Assembly (NCBI GenBank): GCA_903813345.2
Contig: CAIIXF020000006.1
Coordinates: 30,734,024 to 30,794,023, forward strand
DNA length: 60,000 bases
Direction of reading: 5' to 3'
DNA from: Owenia fusiformis
Taxonomy: Eukaryota; Annelida; Polychaeta; Sabellida; Oweniidae
Shown: positions 46,021 to 55,800 of the stretch, piece after piece
Layout: every line of letters begins with the position of its first letter
Numbering within the stretch: position 1 is the first letter of the stretch
The notes under the pieces: model-generated
Seen by the model: only the letters and a program-made list of their open reading frames with translations
Database searches by the model: none
What the model was told of the DNA's origin: nothing
Made by a program: the position numbers and the translations under genes

Positions 46021-46205
46021 GTATGTGTCACTCTACTTTTGGAAAGGCCCTCCATGTACATACATTATCTAAGACATTGATGTAACTCTACATTTGGTAA
46101 GGCCCTCGTACATGTACATACATTATCTAAGACATTGATGTAACTCTACATTTGGTAAGGCCCTCGTACATGTACATACATTATCTAAGACATTGATGTA
46201 ACTCC
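46021..46205 (+). repeat. 58-bp tandem repeat, 3 copies
   Basis: TAACTCTACATTTGGTAAGG, then CCCTCGTACATGTACATACA and TTATCTAAGACATTGATG, recurs at 46083 and 46141, with a diverged first copy from 46025. It lies about 400 bp upstream of the lysozyme gene's likely first donor. Confidence 0.9.
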
Positions 46206-46834
46206 AAGAAAAGGTGGTGAATTTTGAAATTGAAAGGGTCTCGAACGTGTCGATTTTCACATCCCAAACTCCTAATATGTCCAGCTATTCATAGCTCTGC
46301 TCAGGGATTAATTACGTCCTGTTATGACTGTGGAACAGATTAATTGCTATTGCAGCTAAATCTCAATCTGGTGCTGAAAACATGAACTGCAATTAAAATT
46401 TCATGGCAGCTGTAAAAAATTATTAGGAATCTAGGTATTAGAGGTGAAGCTGGCCTAGATCAGCTGAATCAGAGCGAATTGAGACCTCGTAAATCACAGG
46501 GAGATCCATTCAGTGGTTGACGGCAGCCAGCGACGATCGCATATAATCTAGGTGGTCTAGGTAAGTTAAGTTTAATATCAGACTTTTTATTTTTAACTGA
46601 TTGTCATATTTTTGTGTTAATAAGTGAGTGTAAGTAGGTGTAGACAACTTATTTTACGTGGTCTCCCTAATTAATTAACGTGGACATGAAGAAACGCAAT
46701 GACCAATACATGCACCTTTCAAACTTTCAGATCATTCCAGATTCAATAGAAGACTCGGGATTTTTAAAGAATTTGAGATACTTGGAGAGATAAGCAAGCA
46801 GAACATTCGGAATAACTCTACCTGAATCAACATC

Positions 46835-49800
46835 ATGCAAAAGGGCGCATTATTTTTCATTTTCTTTGTTGGATTGCTCGCACTAATTGGTAAGTATGTT
46901 TTTGGTATAAATTATCCACTTATTTAAGGTGCAGCAAAAAGAGTTCAGAGAAACATTTTAGTATTCAGTTTAAAAAAATATTCGGCCCACACTATTCAAA
47001 ACCATGCCTTTTTTTCTGTGAAGAACTCTTGAAGTATTTGGTCATGATCTTTTGATTCTGCCTAACTAAAAAGTGAACGTAGATATCTCAACTTCTGAAA
47101 TAAAAAAGGGTCGAGGTAGAATGCCCATACTCGATACGCACTTCTTTGTACGATCATGCATTAGAAAGTTACACGTTTTTTAAAACCTGTACGTAAAAGT
47201 GAATGATTATGGTACTCTGTGGATTAGTTCTCCTATTTGTACTGTTTGCTTGGCCGATTGGAGATTGAGTAAAAAGATATACGGAAAATAATTGTAATCG
47301 GGTCCATGGAACGGGACAGTAATCCCGGCGGTCAGAGTATAACAGGCTCACGTACAGGTTCTCCTAAAAACGTGTAACTTATAATCTCCCTATTTAGTAT
47401 CGCGGGTCACAAAAATGCAACGCCCCAGTCATGCAAATCATGTTTGATCAAGCAGAAAAAAGAACTATTCAATTACAGATGCTGCAGACAATATTGATGA
47501 CATCGCTGCATATATCAAGCCTCATGAAGGACTGGAGACGACAGCGTATGAGGACTCCAAAGGCTTTACGACCGTCGGTAATTATACTTCCATACTCTTA
47601 TGGCAGAGTCTGGACATTGCATATAGACTGATAGACATGGCCGTGGGAAATTGAAAAAATCTTCGGAATTCGACGAAATCATTAGTCGGCTATTTATTCT
47701 GGTATAAACGTGTTCAGTTCTCCGTTAATCCGTTAGATTATCATTCAATGTATCCCATTGTCTTATACAATTAGTATTTTTCGAAAACATGATAATGTCA
47801 GAAAAAGGAATCCATGGGGAAAAGATTTGAGTAAAAGTGTTGTTGACTAGTTCACCGCACGTGTCTGCATTGGGTCTTAGGGAGGCCGAAAATATGTAAT
47901 AATGTTTAAAATTAAAACACTATTTCAACATTTTCTAGGCACTATTCTAAAATGTACAAAAACAACCGAATTTTTAGAAGGTTTTTGTTTTTTATCTGTG
48001 ATCTTTAAAGATGAAGCCTTAATGAAAATGCATTAATGATGTTCGAAACAGGAGTGGGGTTTAACATGGATCGCGCTGGTGCAAAGGAAGGCTGGCAAAA
48101 GGGTCTTCCCGATGTTGATTTTGATAAAGTAAAAAACAAAGAACTAGCAGTAACGGAGGCCCAGGCTATGATACTATTTAAGGTTATATTTTAATTCATG
48201 TTACCGTGATCCGTTAGAGTGTATTTGAAAACAAGTAACGTAAAATTGATTGAAATATCAAGTAAATCACAACTCGTCAATCGTAACGCAACTTTAGAGA
48301 GCGTATATACTGCATAAACCGACGCATTATTTACATGATTAATAATTGATTACTGTAGGCGGATTTGAAAAATACATACATCCCACGTGCAAAGGGAATA
48401 TTCCCAAACTTTGACAAATACTGCGCTGCGCTCCAATCTGCAATCGTGGACGCCCTCTATCGTGGTGACTTAGGACCAAAGACCCAAGCTCTGATCAAAG
48501 AGGAGAAGTGGAAAGAAGCTGGAAAGGAGTATATCGACCACGATGATTACAAGAAGGCTGTTGCTGGTGAAGCTGGTTTTGCAGGAATAAAAACTAGAAT
48601 GGATGAAAACAAAAAAATATTTGATGAACAAGGTAAGTCCAAGAACATAAAATGATGCGATTTACAAATTTGAATAGAACAAATTATTTTACAGACAATT
48701 TACATACTATTTTAGTATCCATAAATCATGCATGTCGATTGCCAAATAGATTACCATATATATGTAAAGAAAACGCCCAAGCATTGTAATATGGAATATG
48801 GACTGCAAATGGCAAAGGTCTCGGTTATTTCTGATAATTTAGCCTGTGACGCCCCGAAGAAGTGTACGAAAGATAAACAATGCCGTTGTTGTAAAGATCG
48901 TCCATACTGTTGCGAGGGTATATGTAGCGAGTGTACAAAGGATGAACACTGCACCAAGGCAAACAGGAACAAGTGCGTTAAAGGGGACGCCGGAGCTTGG
49001 GTATGCGGTGAGTCACCAAATCACATTCTTGTAGATATTTGTAAAGTCTGTAAAACATTAGAGGTGTTGATTTTGGCCTGCTTGTCTTCCACTTATTACG
49101 TATACACTAAAACATACATTCTTATCCCGTACCAACATACGAACACCTCTCTGGTCTGAAGGTGAAAGCTCTTTTCGGTCCCATTTTTTCATGGTGCATC
49201 GGTGGTACCATATATAACGCCAATCTAAACACCGTTGGCCTGTTCAAATGGCGGTTGGATTAAACATGCTTTAATGTAGCTTTTGGTCTAAGTTAGTAAA
49301 TGAGAAATAGTGGACGTAGATTCATTGCATATTAGTTTAAAAGACATCCATTCACTTTAAAATCGCGAAAATATGCAGAAAATGTGTCTGCTATTTTGTG
49401 CACCTTTGGTTATTGAAATCGCATCAAAAACTAACCTAGCCTAATAAAATTCACAATTCTTCGAAAATTTTTGCCTCTAGCATTTTTTACTTGTCAAATA
49501 AAGTTAAAGATTTCACGTTATTTTATTTTTTTTATTCGTTGCAAAGTTCAATATAACTTACTGTACTTAACATTCACAACGTTTTTCACTGAATTAGCAG
49601 GAATCTGTATTTTTCTACATTTTCCTCTCTCAGTCTCAGGTCAGAACTGCCGCAATTACCTCAATAATCTTACAAAATGCCAGACAGGAATTGACGATTT
49701 TGAACATCTTTGTAACCTTTGGTTTCAGTCATCTAAGACGAGTTTAAATCGCTTGTTTTAATACAAATTGCATGTTGCCGTATCCTATATGGGATGAGAG

Positions 49801-52800
49801 CGTTTGTTGATTGTGCTGTTGTTACGTACGAAAATAACAGAAAGTAAAAACAGCAATTAAAATATGATAACAATATATTTATACTTTGAAAAACTAAATA
49901 ATATAACAATAATATAAAGGAGGTGTAATACTTAAGTGATGTCCAATCAATGATACGGCTTATTCTTGTTGTCGATAAATGTCGTTGACGATCCTAGAGA
50001 ATGTTCCAGATCACGAAATGTTTCAATAATCGTTGATAGTTCTCCAATGTTCGTAATAATCCAATAATGTTTGTTGTAATCCTATAATGTTCGTATCCAA
50101 TAATGTTTGATGATAATCCACAAATGTTTATGATAATCCACGAATGTATATGATAATCCGTATATTGTGTGTGTTGTAATATATGTCCATATAAAGTCCT
50201 CAGGTTGTGTGTTTGTAGTGTTATAAATGTTCCCACAGTAGGTGTCTGTAATATTCCGCTAATATAAGAAGATGTCCTTTGATCAACTTTGAAATTCTGC
50301 TAATATAAGAAGATGTCCTTTGATCAACTTTGAAATTCTGCTAACAGCCCAAATCAGCTCTCTCATTATATAGTTCAAAGGCAAAGTCCAGATGATTCAA
50401 GAAGTTACGATTTCTAGAAAATAATACTGATTGGACATCTTAAGTCACATGATTCAATCTTGTTTAAATGATTAAAGTTCCAGTACTTTCTAGAAGGCCA
50501 AGAGTTAATGAGTCATTCAGTTCAGTTATGTTTACAAGATATAATGTCATTGTGACCTTGATTTGACCTAAGATCTCTAATGAAGATCAGTTACAGTATA
50601 TGCATATTGATAAACTAAACTTAATGTGAATATAATAGAATATAATACTGTAACACCTCCCTCCTTAAAAGAAAAGTTTTGAATACAATGAAAAACTTTT
50701 AGATTAATATCTGGTGTAGCGAGGGTTACAATTTTTTAAAGATGAGGTTGAGACTTACATAACTTTTGTTTACAATAGTCAAATACAATAATATTTATAC
50801 AGTTTCAGACTGAGTAAAACCCAAAAACATATTACAATAATATTATCAAATCACATTCGAAGTACAATCTCTTTTATCATATCAACATAAAGCCTCAAGC
50901 ATATGCAGTATAAGCCAAATAGCCTCTTAAAATAGAGGTATTACACTCTTGAAAGAGTATCAGCAATTAAATTATCCTTGCCTTTGATGTGTCTTATGTC
51001 GAGATTGTACTCTGACAATAACAGACTCCACCTCAACAATCTACGATTTTTGTTCTTCATTCTATGAAGGAATGTCAGCGGATTGTGATCAGTAAATACA
51101 GTAACTGCATGAACTGGTGCACTAACATATACTTCAAAATGTTGTAATGACAGAAGTAATGCTAGACATTCCTTTTCTATGGTGGAGTAGTTTTTCTGAT
51201 GCTTATCAAATTTCTTTGAATAATAACACACTGGATGATCAATACCATCATTTTCTTGTAATAGGACAGCCCCCATTCCTACATCAGAAGCATCTACTTG
51301 AATTTTGAATGGCTTGCTAAAATCAGGTGCAACAAGCACTGGTTCTTCACTTAGTATGGCCTTGATTTTATCAAAGGCTGTATGACATTGCTCAGACCAC
51401 ACATATTTGATGTTTTTCCCAAGTAAATTGGTCAATGGAAGAGCAATTGAAGAGAAATTTGGACAAAACTTCCTATAAAAGCCAGCCATTCCAAGACTTC
51501 TCATTAATTCTTTCTTGTTAGTAGGAGCTGGGAGTTGTGTAATTGATTCCACTTTGGCACTCACTGGTTTGACCTGTCCTTGACCTACCACATGGCCCAG
51601 ATATTCAACTGTTGCTTTACAAAACTCACTCTTGGCCAAATTGATGGTTAAATTGGCCAGAGAGATTCTTTCAAACAACTTACGCAGCAAACACATGTGT
51701 TCATCAAAAGTGTCAGAATAGACGATTACATCATCGATGTATACACCAGTGTTTTTGAGATCTGCTAATAAGCTGTTCATCATTCTTTGAAATGTGGCAG
51801 GTGCATTTTTCATACCAAATGGCATAACTTTGAATTGGTACAAACCATCAGGAGTAACAAAGGCAGATACCTGTTTTGCTCTTTCAGTTAATGGAACCCC
51901 TAGGAATCCTTTGAGGAGATCAAATTTACTGACATATTTAGCATTTCCAATTTTGTCAATGCAGTCGTCAATTCGTGGTATGGGATAAGAATCGGTCTTT
52001 GTTACTCGATTCACCTTGATATAATTAACTACTAGCCTACGTCCACCATTTGATTTTGGAACAATGAAAGCAGGTGAACTCAATGGGCTATTGCTCTTTT
52101 CAATTATGTCATTTTCTAACATATAATTGACCTCAGCTCTCAAATCTTCAGATTTTGATGGATTAACTCTATAAGCATGTTGCTTAATAGGGGTTACATC
52201 TTGGACTTCAACATCATGATAAGCTATAGATGTCTTAGTCGGTACATCAGAGAAGATATCAGTGAACTCATGAATTAATTCTGTGACTTGCTGTTTTTGA
52301 TCATTTGTCACATGGTGCAATTTATGATCTAGATTTGATAATACTTCAGAGTTCTTTAACCTAGACAAACCTTTGATATCTTCATAGTCTAAATCAGTAT
52401 AAGTGATATCATCTGAATCTTGTAGATCAGTTTCTTTTACAAGGGCAGGTGCCAAAGTGACTACAGGTTTAATTGAGCCATGCTCTTTGTCTGGCTCAAA
52501 GTACCTTTTCATCATATTGATGTGACACAATTGTGTTTCTTTGCGCCTATCTGGAGTTTTGACAATATAATTGAGGTCATTGACCTTGGAATCCACTACA
52601 TAAGGACCATAGAATTTTGCTTGTAGCGGATTTGTCTGAAGTGGCAGTAATATAAGAACTTTGTCACCAGGCTGGAATGATCTTTCTTTGACTTTTCTAT
52701 CGTACCAGGTTTTCATTTTATCTTGGCTTTTGAGCAAATTTTCTTTGGCTATTTCACAAGCCTTTGATAGGCGCTCTTTAAACCCAGTGACATAGTTCAA

Positions 52801-55800
52801 TAAATTAAACTTTTCAGTTTCTGTCAGCCACTTTTCTTTTAGCAATTTAAGTGGACCACGCACAGAATGACCAAATACTAGCTCAAATGGACTGAACCCT
52901 AATGATTCTTGCTTAGCCTCCCTGGTAGCAAACAGAAGCAAGGGTATGCCCTCATCCCAGTCTTTCTCATATTCAAAACAGAAAGCTCTAATCATGGTCT
53001 TAAGCGTCTGATGGTAACGCTCAAGAGCTCCTTGAGACTCTGGGTGATAGGCACTTGACTTACACTGTTTGATACCCAAGGTATCCATGACTTGTTGGAA
53101 TAAGCCTGACATAAAATTTGAGCCCTGATCAGACTGGAGATCTTTTGGCAGTCCAACTAAGGTGAAAAATTTGATGAGTGATTTCACTATATTTTTGGCT
53201 TTGATATTTCTGAGTGGAATCGCTTCTGGAAACCGTGTGGCCATACAAAGAATAGTGAGTAAATATTGATTACCAGATTTTGTTTTTGGTAATGGACCAA
53301 CACAGTCAATAAGAACCTTACTGAATGGTTCATCAAATGCAGGTATAGGGTGTAAAGGAGCAGTTGGAATTTTCTGGTTTGGTTTCCCTACCATTTGACA
53401 TGTATGACAAGACCTACAATACTCTTGGACATCTTGTTTTAATTTGGGCCAATAGAAATGGTTGAGTATTTTATGGTATGTTTTAGTTACTCCTAAATGA
53501 CCTGCCATGGAAGAATCATGAGCTAGACTCAAGATTTCCTTATGATATGATTTTGGGACAATAATTTGATGCACAATTGCCCAATCGTCTTCAGGGGAAG
53601 CTTCAGGAGGTCTCCACTTTCGCATTAATATGCCATCCTTTTTGTAGAAACAAACAGGGACCTTGTCAGCTTCATCAATAGTAAGACATCTTTTATGAAG
53701 ATCAATGAGTGATAGATCATGCTCTTGTTCATAAATTAACATGTGTTTAGAATGAGGATCATTTTTCAAAGAATCACTATCAGAAATAGAGGATGAAACC
53801 TCAGAACAAGGAGGAGATGAAACCTCATGAACACTAGCAGAAGAAGATGAAACTTCATCGGGACTAGCAAGAGCGGTCGAAACCGCATTAAAGTAGTGAT
53901 CCTGCTCAGAAGGTGAATCACCTCTGGCAATAGGCTTTTTCAATGAAGAATTTGCCTCAATAGATGACTGCTTGGCTCGAACAGAAGGCTGTTTCAATGA
54001 AGAATTTGCCTTTAAAATAGGATAAGGACCATCTTTAACAAGTGGTGAGTGACATTCATCATCAAACAAGGAGCTTAAAAACCCACTATCAAAGTCATCT
54101 CCCACAGACGAATCCCCGCTATCAGCTAACCTTTTAGCCATAGCCCTAGTAACAGCACAAGCAGGATATATATCAGAGTCCTCTTGGACAGAATCCTCAA
54201 TAGAACAAGGCTGATCTGAAACAATGGGGTCTAATGATACCTTACCCCCAGCTAAATCATTGCCTAAAAGCAATGCGACTCCTTCAACAGGAAGTTGTGG
54301 CCTAACACCAACAATAACTGGCCCTTTGACTAACTCTGATGTGATATGAATACGATGGAGGGGGACTTTAGTAAAACCTAATTCAATGCCTTGCATCAAA
54401 ATATGGGTACCCGTGAATGACTCCTCAGATAAAGGAAGGACACCTTCTAACAACAAAGTCTGAGATGCACCCGTATCTCTAAGAATCTTAATTGGCTTTG
54501 AATTGGTACCATCACTTGACAGTGACACAGATCCTTCCGACATGAAAGGCTTATAATCCTCCATAATATCACTATGAGTAGATTTCTCAGTATGAGTATA
54601 TGAATCCCAAACAATGGGCTTTCTTGAAATGGGAACTGTAGCACAACCATTTGAATGAGCAGAACCAGACATCTCTCTTCTATTCTTAATCCTATAGCAT
54701 TCAGAAATAAGATGACCAGGCTTTTTACAATAATTACAGGTGACATTTGATTTTGGACCTGAAGAATTTGATTGATCTGATTTTGAGCTTGAGCTCTGTG
54801 ATGAATTAGACTGGTCTTTTGCTTTGTTTGATGTATTTGATGATGAGGACTGATTTGATTTTGTATCATATGAAGGTTTGTTACCTTGATAACCTCTAAA
54901 GTTAGGATTGCCCTTGATAAAACTACCCTTATGAGTAAGAGCATAATCATCAGACAGGGTGGCAGCTTGACTTAAAGTTTCTACCTTGTGTTCATCTAAG
55001 TAAGTTCTAATGTGATACTGAACACAGTTTTTAAATTGTTCTATTAGCATAAGCTCTCTGAGCTTTTTAAACTCTTCAGATACATCTTTAGAGACAAGCC
55101 ACCTGTCAAAAAGCTGCTCTTGCTCTCGAGCAAACTCAACATGGGTTTGGTCACTCTGTTTGTGGGCATTTCTAAATTTTTGTCTGTAAGCTTCTGGCAC
55201 TAGTTCATAAGCTTTAAGAATTGCATTTTTAACTAGGTCATAATCAGAGCATACTTCTCCAGAGAGAGAGGCAAATATTTCACTTGCTTTTCCAATAAAT
55301 ACACTCTGGAGCATAACTGGCCATGCAGATTTAGGCCAGTCTAGGCTCTGAGCGACTTTTTCAAAATGTGTAAAGTATTTATCAACATTTTTCTCCTGAA
55401 ATTTAGGTACAAATTTGAGAAATTTTGAAGCGTCAAACCTATTTTCAAAATGTTGATGCATAGTAGCATGTTCATCAGTTTTGGATTGAGCTTCTATCTC
55501 CAAACGTTTTAATTCAATTTCTCTTTGAATTTCTTGTTCTCTCATTTGTCTTTCATTTTCTCTTTTTTCTCTTTCATTTTGCATTTCTAACTCTTTTTCT
55601 CTCAATTCTCTAATTTCTCTTTCTTTTTGAATTTCTAATTCTTTTTCTCTCATTTCTCTTTCATTTTGCAATTCTTTCTCTCTTATTTCAAGCTCTTTAA
55701 GCCTAATGGGATCAGTATGCTCGACATGCTGGGCTGGCTCCTCAGGCAGAAGTGATTCTGCGATCAAATATTGAAGTACAAAGTTTTTGATTGTACCTTT

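Noticed and set aside
46835-48632. Bacterial or phage contamination as the source of the lysozyme sequence
   Set aside because: The coding sequence is split by several spliceosomal introns in consistent phase, preceded by a signal peptide exon and joined to animal-type modules.
49471-49761. Possible extra exon of the lysozyme chimera
   Set aside because: No cysteine pattern or domain, no needed phase, and exon 5 joins exon 6 directly in phase (CG then DPH).
49994-50236. 80-codon frame present in both LTRs
   Set aside because: Composed of short internal LTR repeats; identical in both LTRs because the LTRs are identical.
54447-54950. 167-codon minus-strand frame inside the retrotransposon
   Set aside because: Out-of-frame shadow of the gag/protease part of the large polyprotein, Ser/Gln-rich by reading the same linker in another frame.
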